A stretch of 64,000 bases of DNA, from NCBI RefSeq assembly GCF_004792415.1, contig NZ_CP038853.1:868001-932000 (forward strand), read 5' to 3'. Below, piece by piece: positions 1 through 12,651 of this stretch. The notes below the pieces were generated by a model. The model saw only the letters and a program-made list of their open reading frames with translations. It was not told the DNA's origin and ran no database searches. The stretch is from Pantoea vagans. Its GTDB lineage: Bacteria > Pseudomonadota > Gammaproteobacteria > Enterobacterales > Enterobacteriaceae. Every line of letters begins with the position of its first letter. The stretch's first letter is position 1. The position numbers and the translations under genes were made by a program.

Positions 1-419
1 CGGATAAAGCCCAGCATTCGGCGCTGGATGATATTCCTAAAGCGCTGCCCGCACTGATGCGTGCCCATAAGATTCAGAAGCGCTGTCACAATGTGGGATT
101 CGACTGGACCACGCTGGGGCCGGTAGTGGCAAAAGTGCATGAAGAGATTGATGAAGTGATGCACGAGGCGCAGCAGAGCGTGGTGGACGGCGAAAAGCTG
201 GAAGAGGAGATTGGCGACCTGCTGTTTGCCACGGTTAACCTGTCGCGTCATCTTGGCAGCAAAGCGGAAACGGCGCTGCAAAAGGCGAATGACAAGTTCG
301 AGCGTCGGTTCCGTGAAGTCGAGGCAATCATCGCAGCACAGGGGTTAAGCATGCCGGGTGCCACGCTGGAACAGATGGAAGCGGCCTGGCAGCAGGTGAA
401 ACAGGGCGAGAAGCGCTGA
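1..419 (+). CDS. mazG: MazG nucleoside triphosphate pyrophosphohydrolase, 5' end missing
   Basis: Only the last ~138 codons are present; the reading frame is open from base 3 to the stop at 419 and continues out of the window upstream. MazG hydrolyses (d)NTPs to NMP and pyrophosphate and in E. coli lowers ppGpp during starvation. The visible part is the C-terminal MazG domain: the helix with KLEEEIGDLLF carries the E-E-x-x-D type metal-binding acidic residues, preceded by a second acidic helix (HEEIDEVMHEA). It lies upstream of pyrG in the same direction, as in E. coli. Family assignment is firm; the true start cannot be seen. Confidence 0.93.
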   Translation, partial: DKAQHSALDDIPKALPALMRAHKIQKRCHNVGFDWTTLGPVVAKVHEEIDEVMHEAQQSVVDGEKLEEEIGDLLFATVNLSRHLGSKAETALQKANDKFERRFREVEAIIAAQGLSMPGATLEQMEAAWQQVKQGEKR

Positions 420-566
420 TTATTCCAGCGCTGTGCATAAAGTCGCCATATATGCTTACTCGTTTCAGCGTGGCTACAACTTTGTGACGCACATCAACAT
501 TTTATTGGCAGCTATCCGCTATGTTAGGACGCAGCAATGCGTTGGAGGATGGCTGTGATTCATCAA

Positions 567-595
567 TTGTGGCTGATAGCGGTTTCCAGTATACT
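567..595 (+). promoter_or_regulatory. Probable sigma-70 promoter of pyrG
   Basis: TTGTGG (567-572) and TATACT (590-595) are separated by 17 bp, about 55 bp before the pyrG start. Good -10 match, moderate -35. Inferred from sequence only. Confidence 0.5.
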
Positions 596-634
596 GTTTT
601 CCCGTCCTGGTTATTCCACCGTCTTTAAACCTAA

Positions 635-2287
<1,653 letters not shown>

Positions 2288-2292
2288 GTTTC

Positions 2293-2327
2293 ACAGGCAG
2301 CGCGCGAACTTTTCGCGCGTTGTCTGT
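2293..2327 (+). other. Long hairpin between pyrG and eno
   Basis: Bases 2293-2308 pair with 2312-2327 along 16 positions (two G-U wobbles) around a 3-nt loop; the inner 8 bp are CGCGCGAA/TTCGCGCG. No T-run follows, so it is not a canonical terminator. It could stabilise the 3' end of pyrG mRNA or act as a processing site that uncouples pyrG and eno. Confidence 0.6.
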
Positions 2328-2342
2328 CTTAGGATTGACTAA

Positions 2343-3659
<1,317 letters not shown>

Positions 3660-3702
3660 TGACCCAGTGCTGATGGCGCGTTAAGCGTCATCGCATACGC
3701 TG

Positions 3703-3734
3703 AAAGCCCCGCCTTGTGCGGGGCTTTTGCTTTT
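3703..3734 (+). terminator. Intrinsic terminator of eno
   Basis: A 10-bp stem (3703-3712 with 3718-3727, AAAGCCCCGC) with a 5-nt loop is followed by TTTTGCTTTTT. Confidence 0.85.
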
Positions 3735-3808
3735 TCGTGTCGCGCAGCTGTTGTTGTGCGACACACGCTGGCATAATCAGCGCCCCGATTTATCCAGGCG
3801 AGTAAAAA

Positions 3809-4480
3809 ATGTTCTACCCGATTAACGAAATGTTCCAGACACTGCAGGGCGAAGGTTATTACACCGGCGTGCCTGCCATTTTCATCCGCCTGCAGGGCTG
3901 CCCGGTGGGCTGTAGCTGGTGCGATACCAAACACACCTGGGAAAAGCGGGCAGATCGGGAAACGTCACTGGGTGATATTTTGATCAAAACGGTGGAGAGC
4001 GACGCCTGGGGCGATGCCGATGCCGCCACATTGCTTCGTAGCATCGAACAGCAGGGCTGGACGGCGCGTCATGTGGTGATCACCGGTGGTGAACCGGCGA
4101 TTTACGACCTGCGTCCGTTAACCACGATTCTGGAACAGCACGGTTTCCAGTGTCAGATTGAGACCAGCGGCACTCACGAGATCCACTGTTCTGAGCAGAC
4201 CTGGGTGACTGTCTCGCCGAAGGTCAACATGCGCGGCGGCTACGATGTGCTGCCCCAGGCGCTGAGCCGGGCCGATGAAATTAAACATCCGGTGGCGCGT
4301 CAGCGTGATGTGGACGCACTGGATGGGCTGCTGGCGGGGATTGACGACACCAAAGCCCGAATCATCGCTCTGCAGCCTATCAGCCGCAAAGACGATGCTA
4401 CCCGACTCTGCATTGAAACCTGTATTGCACGCAACTGGCGCCTGTCGATGCAGACCCATAAATATCTCAATATCGCCTGA
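3809..4480 (+). CDS. queE: 7-carboxy-7-deazaguanine synthase
   Basis: A radical SAM enzyme that converts 6-carboxy-tetrahydropterin to 7-carboxy-7-deazaguanine on the way to preQ0 and queuosine tRNA modification. At 223 aa it is the enterobacterial length. The cluster-binding cysteines Cys31, Cys35 and Cys38 lie in GCPVGCSWCD (C-x3-C-x2-C), followed by the SAM-binding VITGGEPAIYD. It is transcribed from its own region after the eno terminator; queD, which makes its substrate, lies just downstream on the other strand. Confidence 0.96.
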   Translation: MFYPINEMFQTLQGEGYYTGVPAIFIRLQGCPVGCSWCDTKHTWEKRADRETSLGDILIKTVESDAWGDADAATLLRSIEQQGWTARHVVITGGEPAIYDLRPLTTILEQHGFQCQIETSGTHEIHCSEQTWVTVSPKVNMRGGYDVLPQALSRADEIKHPVARQRDVDALDGLLAGIDDTKARIIALQPISRKDDATRLCIETCIARNWRLSMQTHKYLNIA

Positions 4481-4572
4481 TAAAGAGTGTGCTGAGCGGT
4501 TAACCACAGGGAAGGGGCTTATGCGGGATAGAAGCGAAACAGCGTCGGATCGAAAGGCTCGATCCGACAGGC

Positions 4573-4932
4573 TTAGCCGCGGTAAACGCAGCCTGCGGTA
4601 CAGGTTTCTTTAATCATGACCGCGCTTAACAGCGGCAACTGCGGCTTCATCTGATCCCAGATCCATTTTGCCAGCACTTCGCTGGTGGGATTTTCCAGGC
4701 CAGGAATATCATTCAGATAGTAGTGGTCCAGCCGATTGTACAGAGGCTTAAACGCCGCCTTCAGTTCAGCAAAATCCATAACCCAGCCGGTATGCGCATC
4801 CACTTCGCCGGTAATCTCCAGACGAACCAGGAACGAATGACCGTGCAGACGGCCACATTTGTGTCCGGCCGGCACATTCGGAAGATGGTGCGCGGCTTCG
4901 AACTGGAACTCTTTAAACAAGGTGGTAGACAT
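4573..4932 (-). CDS. queD: 6-carboxy-5,6,7,8-tetrahydropterin synthase
   Basis: Makes 6-carboxytetrahydropterin from dihydroneopterin triphosphate, the step before QueE. At 119 aa it has the usual length. The zinc-binding histidines are His15, His30 and His32 (FEAAHHLP and LHGHSF), with the catalytic Cys26 in HKCGRLHGH. Its 3' end faces queE and it is divergent from cysJ, the same arrangement as in E. coli. Assignment over 6-pyruvoyl-tetrahydropterin synthase rests on the C-x3-H-x-H motif and the queE neighbour. Confidence 0.95.
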   Translation of the reverse strand: MSTTLFKEFQFEAAHHLPNVPAGHKCGRLHGHSFLVRLEITGEVDAHTGWVMDFAELKAAFKPLYNRLDHYYLNDIPGLENPTSEVLAKWIWDQMKPQLPLLSAVMIKETCTAGCVYRG

Positions 4933-5230
4933 AGTAGTTCTCAGACATTAAAAAACCGCTGAATTCTACCTGATTACCGCTTTTTTCGCACCCGCGCCGC
5001 ACAAAGCGATACTTTCACATCCGATTGCCGGATCGTGTCCAGCTAATTAACTGATAAATCTCCCGTTTACTTACCAGTTTTAACGATTAGCTCTACCAGA
5101 AAAACCACTTAGTCATTTTGGTTATTTGATATGTCGAAGGCGTATTTAATCGTTAATATACAGCCCGGTAACCTACGCACTCTTCCGCCACTTTACGGTC
5201 CGGACTTCTGATACTGGAATTTTTAACGCG
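4933..5230. promoter_or_regulatory. Divergent queD/cysJ control region
   Basis: A 298-bp AT-rich spacer between queD and cysJ. In enterobacteria this region carries the CysB-dependent cysJIH promoter. I see AT-rich runs (about 5040-5160) suited to CysB binding but no box clear enough to place. No additional gene is visible. Confidence 0.45.
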
Positions 5231-7042
5231 ATGACGACTCAGGCACCTGGTTCACTGCTTCCGCTCTCCCCGGAACAACTCGCCCGCTTACAGGCGGCGA
5301 CGACAGATTATTCCCCGACTCAACTGGCGTGGCTGTCAGGCTATTTCTGGGGCCGGGTAGAGCAGACGCCGTGTAGCGCCGTCGCCAGCAGCGCACCGTC
5401 CGCGCCCGCCGCTGAAACGCCGGTTATTACCCTGCTTTCTGCTTCCCAGACCGGCAATGCCCGTCGTCTGGCTGAGCAGCTGCGTGATGACCTGCTGGCC
5501 GCGAAGCTGAACGTAAACCTGGTGAATGCCGGTGATTACAAGTTCAAGCAGATTGGCCAGGAAAAAATGCTGGTGGTCGTAACCTCTACTCAGGGCGAAG
5601 GCGAGCCGCCGGAAGAGGCGGTAGCGCTGCATAAATTCCTGATGTCGAAGAAGGCACCGAAAATGGAGGGTGCTGCCTTTGCGGTGTTTGGCCTGGGCGA
5701 CACCTCTTATGAATTCTTCAGTCAGGCGGGCAAAGATTTTGACAGCCGTCTGGCGGAGCTGGGCGGCGAACGCCTGCTGGATCGCGTTGATGCGGATGTC
5801 GAGTATGCAGAGCAGGCTTCGGCCTGGCGCAGTGCGCTGACCGACATTCTGAAACAGCGCGTGCCGACCGAATCCCCGGCGCAGGCTGCGGCGACAGCGG
5901 CAGGCAGCGTTAATGAAGTCACCACCAGCCCCTACAGCAAAGAGTCTCCCCTCAGCGCCAGTCTGGCGGTGAATCAGAAAATTACCGGACGTGACTCAGA
6001 CAAAGATGTGCGCCATATCGAAATCGATCTGGGCGACTCCGGTCTGCGCTACCAGCCTGGCGATGCGCTGGGCGTCTGGTATGAAAACGACGCAGCGCTG
6101 GTCAGTGAACTGCTGGAGCTGGTGTGGCTGAAAGGCGATGAGCCGGTAGAGATTCAGGGCAAAACCCTGCCGCTGGCGGAGGCGCTGCAAAAGCATTTCG
6201 AGCTGACGGTGAACACGGCGCAGATCGTCGCGCAGTACGCCCAGCTGTCCCGTAATGCGGAGCTGCTGTCGCTGGTGGATGATAAAGCCCGGCTGCAGCA
6301 CTATGCGCATAACTATCCGATTGTGGATATGGTGCGTCTGGCTCCGGCTGAACTCACGGCAGAACAGCTGACCGGCCTGCTGCGACCGCTGACGCCGCGA
6401 CTCTACTCTATCGCCTCTTCGCAGGCCGAAACCGACACCGAAGTGCACATCACCGTGGGTGCCGTGCGCTTCGATATTGAAGGTCGCCAGCGCGGCGGCG
6501 GTGCATCGACCTGGCTGGCCGATCGCATCGAAGAAGAGGGCGAAGTCCGCGTCTTCATTGAGCACAACGATAATTTCCGCCTGCCGGCTAATCCGGACGC
6601 GCCGGTGATCATGATTGGCCCGGGCACCGGCATCGCGCCGTTCCGCGCCTTTATGCAGCAGCGCGACAACGACGGTGCCAGCGGCAAAAACTGGCTATTC
6701 TTTGGTAATCCGCACTTCACCGACGATTTCCTCTATCAGGTGGAGTGGCAGAAATATGTGAAGGATGGGCTGCTGACGAATATCGACCTCGCCTGGTCAC
6801 GCGATCAGGCAGAGAAAATTTACGTTCAGGATAAGATTCGCGCGAAAGGGGCCGAAGTCTGGCGCTGGATTGAAGAGGGCGCGCATCTGTATGTCTGTGG
6901 CGACGCGAATCGTATGGCAAAAGACGTCGAGCAGGCCCTGCTGGATGTGGTGGTCGAACACGGCGGAATGGATCGTGAAACGGCCGACGAATTTTTAAGT
7001 GAGCTGCGCATTGAGCGCCGTTATCAGCGAGACGTTTACTAA
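5231..7042 (+). CDS. cysJ: Sulfite reductase [NADPH] flavoprotein, alpha subunit
   Basis: Passes electrons from NADPH through FAD and FMN to the CysI hemoprotein, reducing sulfite to sulfide. At 603 aa it matches the family (599 in E. coli). A flavodoxin domain (about 65-200, [19 protein letters not shown] binding FMN) is followed by a connecting/FAD domain with RLYSIASS (about 392-400) and an NADPH domain with [12 protein letters not shown]. It ends in RRYQRDVY, the normal C-terminal tyrosine. The stop overlaps the cysI start by one base, so translation is probably coupled. Confidence 0.97.
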   Translation: MTTQAPGSLLPLSPEQLARLQAATTDYSPTQLAWLSGYFWGRVEQTPCSAVASSAPSAPAAETPVITLLSASQTGNARRLAEQLRDDLLAAKLNVNLVNAGDYKFKQIGQEKMLVVVTSTQGEGEPPEEAVALHKFLMSKKAPKMEGAAFAVFGLGDTSYEFFSQAGKDFDSRLAELGGERLLDRVDADVEYAEQASAWRSALTDILKQRVPTESPAQAAATAAGSVNEVTTSPYSKESPLSASLAVNQKITGRDSDKDVRHIEIDLGDSGLRYQPGDALGVWYENDAALVSELLELVWLKGDEPVEIQGKTLPLAEALQKHFELTVNTAQIVAQYAQLSRNAELLSLVDDKARLQHYAHNYPIVDMVRLAPAELTAEQLTGLLRPLTPRLYSIASSQAETDTEVHITVGAVRFDIEGRQRGGGASTWLADRIEEEGEVRVFIEHNDNFRLPANPDAPVIMIGPGTGIAPFRAFMQQRDNDGASGKNWLFFGNPHFTDDFLYQVEWQKYVKDGLLTNIDLAWSRDQAEKIYVQDKIRAKGAEVWRWIEEGAHLYVCGDANRMAKDVEQALLDVVVEHGGMDRETADEFLSELRIERRYQRDVY

Positions 7043-8763
7043 TGAGCGATAAACACCCTGGACCGCTGGTTGTAGAAGGCAAATTAGCAGACGCTGAGCG
7101 TCTGAAGAAGCAGAGCAACTATCTGCGCGGCACCATCAAAGAAGATCTGGAAGAGGGTCTGACCGGCGGCTTTACCGGCGATAACTTCCTGCTGATCCGT
7201 TTTCACGGCATGTACCAGCAGGACGATCGCGACATTCGTGCCGAACGTGCCGAGCAGAAGCTGGAACCCCGCCACGCCATGATGCTGCGCTGCCGACTGC
7301 CGGGCGGGATCATCACGCCGACGCAGTGGCTGGCCATCGACAAATTTGCCACCGATAAAACCATTTATGGCAGCATCCGTCTGACCAACCGTCAGACCTT
7401 CCAGTTTCACGGCATTCTGAAGAAGAACGTGAAACCGACGCATCAGATGCTGCATGAAGTGGGGCTGGATGCGCTGGCGACCGCCAACGACGTCAACCGT
7501 AACGTGCTCTGTACGTCGAACCCGGTTGAGTCGGAACTGCATCAGGAAGCGTATGAGTGGGCGAAGAAGCTCTCCGAGCATCTGCTGCCGCGCACCCGTG
7601 CCTATGCCGAGATCTGGTGGGATAAAGAAAAAGTCGCGACAACAGATGAAGAGCCGATCCTCGGTGAAACCTATCTGCCGCGTAAATTCAAAACGACGGT
7701 AGTGATCCCGCCGCACAACGATGTGGATCTGCACGCCAACGATCTGAACTTTGTCGCTGTCGCCGAGAACGGCAAGCTGGTGGGCTTCAACCTGCTGGTG
7801 GGTGGCGGCCTGTCGATTGAGCACGGTAACAAAGCGACTTACGCGCGTACCGCCAGCGAATTTGGTTACTTCCCGGTTGAGAAGATCCTTGATGTTGCCG
7901 AGGCGGTCGTGACGACGCAGCGTGACTGGGGTAACCGTACCGATCGTAAAAACGCCAAAACCAAATACACCCTTGAACGTGTTGGCGTTGAGACCTTTAA
8001 AGCGGAAGTTGAAAAACGCGCTGGCCTGACGTTTGAGCCGATCCGTCCTTATGAATTCACCACCCGTGGCGATCGCATTGGCTGGATCAAAGGCATCGAC
8101 AACAAATGGCACCTCACGCTGTTTATCGAAAATGGTCGCCTGCTCGACTATCCGGGCCGACCGCTGAAAAGCGGCATCGCGGAAATTGCGAAAATCCATC
8201 AGGGTGACTTCCGCCTGACTGCCAACCAGAACCTGATTGTGGCGGGTGTGCCGGAAAGCGAAAAAGCGCAGATTGAAGCGATCGCCCGCGAACATGGTCT
8301 GATGGATCATGTGACGCCACAGCGCGAAAACTCCATGGCCTGCGTTGCGTTCCCGACCTGTCCGCTGGCGATGGCAGAAGCCGAACGCTTCCTGCCCGCG
8401 TTTGTGACCAAAGTCGAGGGCATCATGCACTCGCATGGCGTTGGTGATGAGCACATAGTGTTACGCGTTACCGGTTGTCCGAACGGTTGCGGCCGTGCCA
8501 TGCTGGCGGAGCTGGGTCTGGTGGGTAAAGCGCCAGGCCGCTACAACCTGCATCTGGGCGGAAACCGCAGCGGAACGCGTATTCCCCGTATGTACCGTGA
8601 AAACATTAACGAAAGCGAAATTCTCGCCACCATTGATGAGCTGGTGGGACGCTGGGCCACCGAGCGCCAGGCCGCTGAAGGCTTTGGTGACTTCACCATC
8701 CGCGCAGGCATTGTTGCGCCGGTGCTGGACCCGGCACGCGACTTCTGGGAGGAAGCAAAATGA
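7042..8763 (+). CDS. cysI: Sulfite reductase hemoprotein, beta subunit
   Basis: Carries siroheme and a [4Fe-4S] cluster and performs the six-electron reduction of sulfite to sulfide with CysJ. At 573 aa it is near the E. coli length (570). The cluster/siroheme cysteines are Cys434, Cys440 ([10 protein letters not shown]), Cys479 and Cys483 ([10 protein letters not shown]). Siroheme is supplied by CysG, encoded 2.5 kb downstream. The start overlaps the cysJ stop (TAATG) and the end overlaps cysH by 4 nt. A 456-codon antisense open frame here is a composition artefact. Confidence 0.98.
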   Translation: MSDKHPGPLVVEGKLADAERLKKQSNYLRGTIKEDLEEGLTGGFTGDNFLLIRFHGMYQQDDRDIRAERAEQKLEPRHAMMLRCRLPGGIITPTQWLAIDKFATDKTIYGSIRLTNRQTFQFHGILKKNVKPTHQMLHEVGLDALATANDVNRNVLCTSNPVESELHQEAYEWAKKLSEHLLPRTRAYAEIWWDKEKVATTDEEPILGETYLPRKFKTTVVIPPHNDVDLHANDLNFVAVAENGKLVGFNLLVGGGLSIEHGNKATYARTASEFGYFPVEKILDVAEAVVTTQRDWGNRTDRKNAKTKYTLERVGVETFKAEVEKRAGLTFEPIRPYEFTTRGDRIGWIKGIDNKWHLTLFIENGRLLDYPGRPLKSGIAEIAKIHQGDFRLTANQNLIVAGVPESEKAQIEAIAREHGLMDHVTPQRENSMACVAFPTCPLAMAEAERFLPAFVTKVEGIMHSHGVGDEHIVLRVTGCPNGCGRAMLAELGLVGKAPGRYNLHLGGNRSGTRIPRMYRENINESEILATIDELVGRWATERQAAEGFGDFTIRAGIVAPVLDPARDFWEEAK

Positions 8764-9494
8764 GTCAGCCCGACCTCGCAGCACTGAATGAGATGTCCAA
8801 AGTCCAGCGTGCGATGGCGCTGGCCGCGACTAATGCGCAGCTGGAAAAGTCATCAGCAGAAGAGCGGGTCAGCTGGGCGCTGGAGAATTTACCGGGCGCC
8901 TACGTGCTCTCCTCCAGTTTCGGTATTCAGGCGGCGGTGTCGCTGCATCTGGTGACGCGTCAGCAGCCCGATATTCCGGTGATCCTGACCGACACCGGCT
9001 ATCTGTTCCCGGAGACCTATCGTTTTATTGATGAGCTGGCGGACCAGCTCAATCTCAACCTCAAAGTGTTCCGTGCCGAAACCTCACCGGCCTGGCAGGA
9101 AGCGCGCTACGGCAAGCTGTGGGAGCAGGGCGTCGAGGGGATTGAGAAATATAACGAGATCAATAAAGTCGAGCCGATGAACCGGGCTATCGAAACCCTG
9201 GGTGCCCAGACCTGGTTTGCAGGCCTGCGCCGTGACCAGTCCGGCAGCCGGGCAAATCTGCCGGTGCTGGGCGTGCAGCGTGGCGTCTTTAAGCTGCTGC
9301 CGATTATTGACTGGGATAACCGCCAGATTCATCAGTACCTGGAACAGCACAAGCTGAAGTACCATCCGCTGTGGGATGAAGGCTATCTTTCAGTAGGTGA
9401 TACCCATACCACCCGTAAATGGGAGCCGGGTATGGCAGAAGAAGAGACGCGCTTTTTCGGTCTCAAGCGCGAGTGTGGTTTGCACGAAGGCTGA
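8760..9494 (+). CDS. cysH: Phosphoadenosine phosphosulfate (PAPS) reductase
   Basis: Reduces PAPS to sulfite with thioredoxin. At 244 aa it has the E. coli length. The PP-loop-derived [10 protein letters not shown] (about 50-59), the [10 protein letters not shown] segment and the C-terminal ECGLHEG with catalytic Cys239 are present. The two extra cysteine pairs of the APS-reducing plant-type enzymes are absent, which supports PAPS specificity. It overlaps cysI by ATGA and is the last gene of cysJIH. Confidence 0.97.
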   Translation: MSQPDLAALNEMSKVQRAMALAATNAQLEKSSAEERVSWALENLPGAYVLSSSFGIQAAVSLHLVTRQQPDIPVILTDTGYLFPETYRFIDELADQLNLNLKVFRAETSPAWQEARYGKLWEQGVEGIEKYNEINKVEPMNRAIETLGAQTWFAGLRRDQSGSRANLPVLGVQRGVFKLLPIIDWDNRQIHQYLEQHKLKYHPLWDEGYLSVGDTHTTRKWEPGMAEEETRFFGLKRECGLHEG

Positions 9495-9502
9495 TGCCGT
9501 TC

Positions 9503-9528
9503 TTCTCTCCCCCGCGAGGGGGAGAGAA
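9503..9528. repeat. Perfect palindromic hairpin between convergent cysH and YciI-like gene
   Basis: An 11-bp perfect stem (9503-9513 with 9518-9528, TTCTCTCCCCC) closed by a GCGA tetraloop. No T-run on either side. It may end both convergent transcripts or be a dispersed REP-like palindrome; genome copy number would decide. Confidence 0.6.
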
Positions 9529-9553
9529 TGTCTTCGCGCAGTCAGTCAGGAAG

Positions 9554-9838
9554 TTAAACGCCTTTTAATCCGGCAAACGCCTCCGCTTCGCGCGTCACAT
9601 TCACCTTCGTCACCTCATACTCTGCCACGGCGACAAACGGATCTTCCGCTAAGATCGCATCCAGCTTTTCACGCTCCATCTCTCTGACCAGCAACATGCC
9701 GCCCGTGCGTGGATCTATACGTCCCGCTGCAATAAAAAAGCCCGCATCAAAATAGCGATCGAGCCAGTCGATATGGCCTGCCAGCAGCGCTTCAACCTCT
9801 TCTACCGGACGAACATAATTCAGAAAAACTACGTACAT
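9554..9838 (-). CDS. YciI family protein of unknown function
   Basis: A 94-aa protein of the YciI/YCII family, a ferredoxin-like alpha-beta fold. Seen in the sequence: the N-terminal strand MYVVFLNYVRP, the helix with AGHIDWLDRYFDAG carrying the family's conserved His, and the GRIDPRTGGMLLV strand followed by the LAEDPF-x-A motif. The family has no general biochemical role, although some members act in catabolic pathways. It starts 9 bp downstream of the iap stop on the same strand, so the two may be co-transcribed. In E. coli K-12 the type I-E cas genes lie near this position. Confidence 0.8.
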   Translation of the reverse strand: MYVVFLNYVRPVEEVEALLAGHIDWLDRYFDAGFFIAAGRIDPRTGGMLLVREMEREKLDAILAEDPFVAVAEYEVTKVNVTREAEAFAGLKGV

Positions 9839-9847
9839 GTCAGATCC

Positions 9848-10861
9848 TCACACTTTAGGATTGGTCAGTTCGCTGATCAGCGGCAGCAGCACGCGGACGC
9901 TGTCGCGGGTTCGCAGGGCTATCTGGCCCGGCAGCCAGCGGTCGAGATAGCTCAGATTATCCAGGTCAGTCTGATGACGGGTCACGCCATCCGGAAAGTG
10001 GTGGCTGCGATGACGCTGTAATGCGCCATCTTTATTCCCCAGCGTCCAGTTGCTGGCAGTGACATCCAGCAGTGGAAAGCCCGCCCTGTCGAAGGCATTC
10101 AGACCGTTGAAGTCTTTGCGAGTCAGCTGATGACTGGCAGCGGGAATGCCCTGCTGACGAGCCAGTAACAGCGCGCGATCGCTGGTCTGCTTGCGCACCG
10201 CCCGGGGCGTGTTCATGCCGCTGTTGAAATAGAGATGATCGCCGGTGATCAGGCTATTGAGGTCGATGACCAGCAGCGTGTTCTTCTTCTCACGCGCGCT
10301 CATCCGCTCAACGTAATCATCCATGCCGTGCAGGTCGGTTTCTCCGGCGCTCAGCGCGACAAAGCGGATGCCGTAGTGCAGCGGTTTACGACTCAGCTGC
10401 TGCGCCAGCTCCAGCATCACGCCAAGACCCGACGCATTATCGTCGACGCCCTGCAGACGTAAGCCGCCCAGATTATGATGGACCTGGCTGCTGTTCTGCG
10501 GCGTCCAGGTATCCAGATGCGCCACGATCAGAATCTCCTGCGGCACGCTGCCAGCGCGCGCGGCAATCACCGAGGTGGCCGTGAGCTTATGCCAGCGCTG
10601 TGTGCCATCATCTTCCTGCCACTTATAGCCGGTATTGAACTGGCGGGTATCGGTTTTATACCCCAGCGCGGTAAATTGCTGTTGCAGATAGTCAGCGGCC
10701 ATCAGCTCTGCCGGACTACCACTCATGCGGCCAGGAAAATAAGTGGCGATGTGCCGGACCTGCTGTTCGGCAAACTGACCCGCTGGCGCGGCCAGGGCCA
10801 GCGGGGAAATGAGTGCGCTCAACAAAACTGTCGCGACCCTCAGGCGGAGGGAACAAAACAT
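9848..10861 (-). CDS. iap: Alkaline phosphatase isozyme conversion aminopeptidase
   Basis: A periplasmic M28-family zinc aminopeptidase that in E. coli removes N-terminal arginine from PhoA. The protein is 337 aa, with a signal peptide (about 1-24: LRVATVLLSALISPLALA) and a peptidase domain. Zinc-site motifs are VAHLDTW, QGVDDNASGLGVMLELA and VALSAGETDLHGMDDYV. It is divergent from cysG across 365 bp. The substrate is inferred from family and position; other exported substrates are possible. Confidence 0.87.
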   Translation of the reverse strand: MFCSLRLRVATVLLSALISPLALAAPAGQFAEQQVRHIATYFPGRMSGSPAELMAADYLQQQFTALGYKTDTRQFNTGYKWQEDDGTQRWHKLTATSVIAARAGSVPQEILIVAHLDTWTPQNSSQVHHNLGGLRLQGVDDNASGLGVMLELAQQLSRKPLHYGIRFVALSAGETDLHGMDDYVERMSAREKKNTLLVIDLNSLITGDHLYFNSGMNTPRAVRKQTSDRALLLARQQGIPAASHQLTRKDFNGLNAFDRAGFPLLDVTASNWTLGNKDGALQRHRSHHFPDGVTRHQTDLDNLSYLDRWLPGQIALRTRDSVRVLLPLISELTNPKV

Positions 10862-11127
10862 AGTGCATCCTTTTTTACATTATCCGGGAGCCAACAGGCA
10901 TGCGGGCCAGGCCTGCTCATGCCGCGCGCATTATACCCCTTTTGTTCTGCGAGCTGGTTAGCGGAATCGGGCGCTGCTGAGAGGGAAAGCACCCACGCAC
11001 ATTTATCGCTGGCACTTATCTGCTTTTGTGGGCGCAGACGCGGACTGGAATGTGTGAGCCTGTTCACGAAAAAGCCATTAAATTTCATCTGCTAAGATCA
11101 AATTGTTCTGTGCTTTGCGATGTCGTT

Positions 11128-11160
11128 ATTCCATTCGGTAACTACTCATTCCAATTCGTA
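11128..11160 (+). promoter_or_regulatory. Direct repeat upstream of cysG, candidate CysB site
   Basis: ATTCCATTCGGTA (11128-11140) and ATTCCAATTCGTA (11148-11160) are near-identical and start 20 bp apart, about 70-100 bp before cysG. Spacing of two helical turns fits a LysR-type activator such as CysB, which controls the cys genes. The factor is inferred. The rest of the 365-bp iap/cysG spacer shows no gene. Confidence 0.45.
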
Positions 11161-11226
11161 ATTTCATCTGGATAAACTCAGCGACGTATAGTCGCGTTAA
11201 TACAAAGTTAAATCATCAGGGTTAAC

Positions 11227-12642
11227 GTGGACTATTTGCCTCTTTTTGCCGATCTCTCTGGCCGCCCGGTTCTGGTTGTCGGCGGTGGAGATATTGCGGC
11301 GCGAAAAATTGAACTGCTGCGTCGCGCGCGCGCGCGCGTTCAGATCGCCTCTCGTGAACTCTGCCCGGAACTGCAGGCACTGCTGGATAAGCAGGAGCTG
11401 GAGTGGGTGGCGACCGAATTTGATCCGTCCCAGCTGGATGGCGTTTTCCTGGTGATTGCTGCCACCGACGACAACCAGCTCAACGCCTGGGTTTTTGAAG
11501 CCGCTAACGCGCGGCATAAGCTGGTTAACGTGGTCGACGACCAGCCAAAATGCACCTTTATCTTCCCGTCGATTGTTGACCGCTCACCGCTGGTGGTGGC
11601 GATCTCCTCCAGCGGCACCGCACCGGTGCTGGCACGCATGCTGCGCGAAAAAATCGAAACGCTGCTGCCTGCCAGTCTTGGTCAGATGGCGGAGGTCGCC
11701 GGACTCTGGCGCGATAAGGTCAAACAGCGCTTCAGCCGCATGTCCGATCGTCGGCGTTTCTGGGAGCGGGCCTTCGACGGTCTGTTCGCCAGTCAGATGT
11801 CCGCCGGTAACGTCGAAGAGGCGAAGCGCACGCTGGATCGTGAACTGCTGGAAGAGCCAACCCGTCAGGGCGAGATCTTTCTGGTCGGTGCCGGGCCGGG
11901 CGACAGCGGCCTGCTGACGCTGCGTGGCCTGCAGGTAATGCAGTTAGCCGATGTGGTGCTCTACGACCATCTTGTCAGCGAAGAGGTGCTGGACCTGGTG
12001 CGTCGCGACGCCGACCGCATCTGCGTCGGTAAACGCGCCAGCGCGCATACGTTACCGCAGGAAGAGATTAATCAGTTGCTGGTTTCACTGGCGCTGAAAG
12101 GTAAGCGCGTTGTCCGCCTCAAGGGTGGCGATCCCTTTATCTTTGGCCGCGGCGGCGAAGAGCTGCAGGCGGCACAGCAGGCGGGCGTGCCGTTCCAGGT
12201 GGTGCCGGGCGTCACCGCGGCCGCTGGTGCGACGGCCTATGCCGGGATTCCGCTGACCCATCGCGACTACGCGCAGAGCGTGATGTTTATTACCGGTCAC
12301 TGCCGTCCCGATGGCGATGATATCGACTGGCCCTCGCTGGCGCGTGCGCGTCAGACACTGGCGATCTACATGGGCACGGTTAAAGCGGCTGCTATCAGCG
12401 CGGCGCTGATTCAGCACGGTCGCGCGCCATCAACGCCCGTGGCGGTGATCAGTCGCGGCACCCGTCAGGATCAACAGGTGCTGACCGGCACCTTAGAACA
12501 ACTTGAGGCGCTGGCCGCCTCGGCACCTACTCCGGCGCTGCTGGTGATCGGAGAGGTGGTTAATCTGCACGGGCAACTCGCCTGGTTTAAACATTCAGCA
12601 CAGCAGGGGACTCGCGAGTCCGCCGTTGTCAATCTGGCTTGA
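11227..12642 (+). CDS. cysG: Siroheme synthase (multifunctional)
   Basis: Makes siroheme from uroporphyrinogen III in three activities: methylation, oxidation and iron insertion. At 471 aa it is a full fusion. The N-terminal CysG-B domain (about 1-210) has the NAD-binding [11 protein letters not shown]; the C-terminal SAM-dependent methyltransferase (about 215-460) begins [17 protein letters not shown] and has [18 protein letters not shown]. The start is GTG at 11227, giving [10 protein letters not shown] as in homologues. It lies 9 bp before cysD, so siroheme for CysI is probably co-regulated with sulfate activation. A (CG)8 run lies at 11323-11338. Confidence 0.96.
   Translation: MDYLPLFADLSGRPVLVVGGGDIAARKIELLRRARARVQIASRELCPELQALLDKQELEWVATEFDPSQLDGVFLVIAATDDNQLNAWVFEAANARHKLVNVVDDQPKCTFIFPSIVDRSPLVVAISSSGTAPVLARMLREKIETLLPASLGQMAEVAGLWRDKVKQRFSRMSDRRRFWERAFDGLFASQMSAGNVEEAKRTLDRELLEEPTRQGEIFLVGAGPGDSGLLTLRGLQVMQLADVVLYDHLVSEEVLDLVRRDADRICVGKRASAHTLPQEEINQLLVSLALKGKRVVRLKGGDPFIFGRGGEELQAAQQAGVPFQVVPGVTAAAGATAYAGIPLTHRDYAQSVMFITGHCRPDGDDIDWPSLARARQTLAIYMGTVKAAAISAALIQHGRAPSTPVAVISRGTRQDQQVLTGTLEQLEALAASAPTPALLVIGEVVNLHGQLAWFKHSAQQGTRESAVVNLA
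11323..11338 (+). repeat. (CG)8 dinucleotide run inside cysG
   Basis: Sixteen bases of alternating CG encode the Arg-Ala-Arg-Ala-Arg stretch near residues 33-37 of CysG. Alternating CG can slip during replication or adopt Z-DNA. Confidence 0.95.
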
Positions 12643-12651
12643 GGGAAAATC

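Noticed and set aside
7084..8454. 456-codon open frame antisense to cysI
   Set aside because: It mirrors the cysI codon pattern, has no ribosome site or family likeness, and cysI is intact with all ligands.
10475..11095. 206-codon plus-strand frame over iap and its upstream region
   Set aside because: Overlaps the well-supported iap gene on the other strand and has no recognisable domain.
9495..11226. CRISPR array near iap
   Set aside because: Searched by eye for regularly spaced 28-29-nt repeats; none present.
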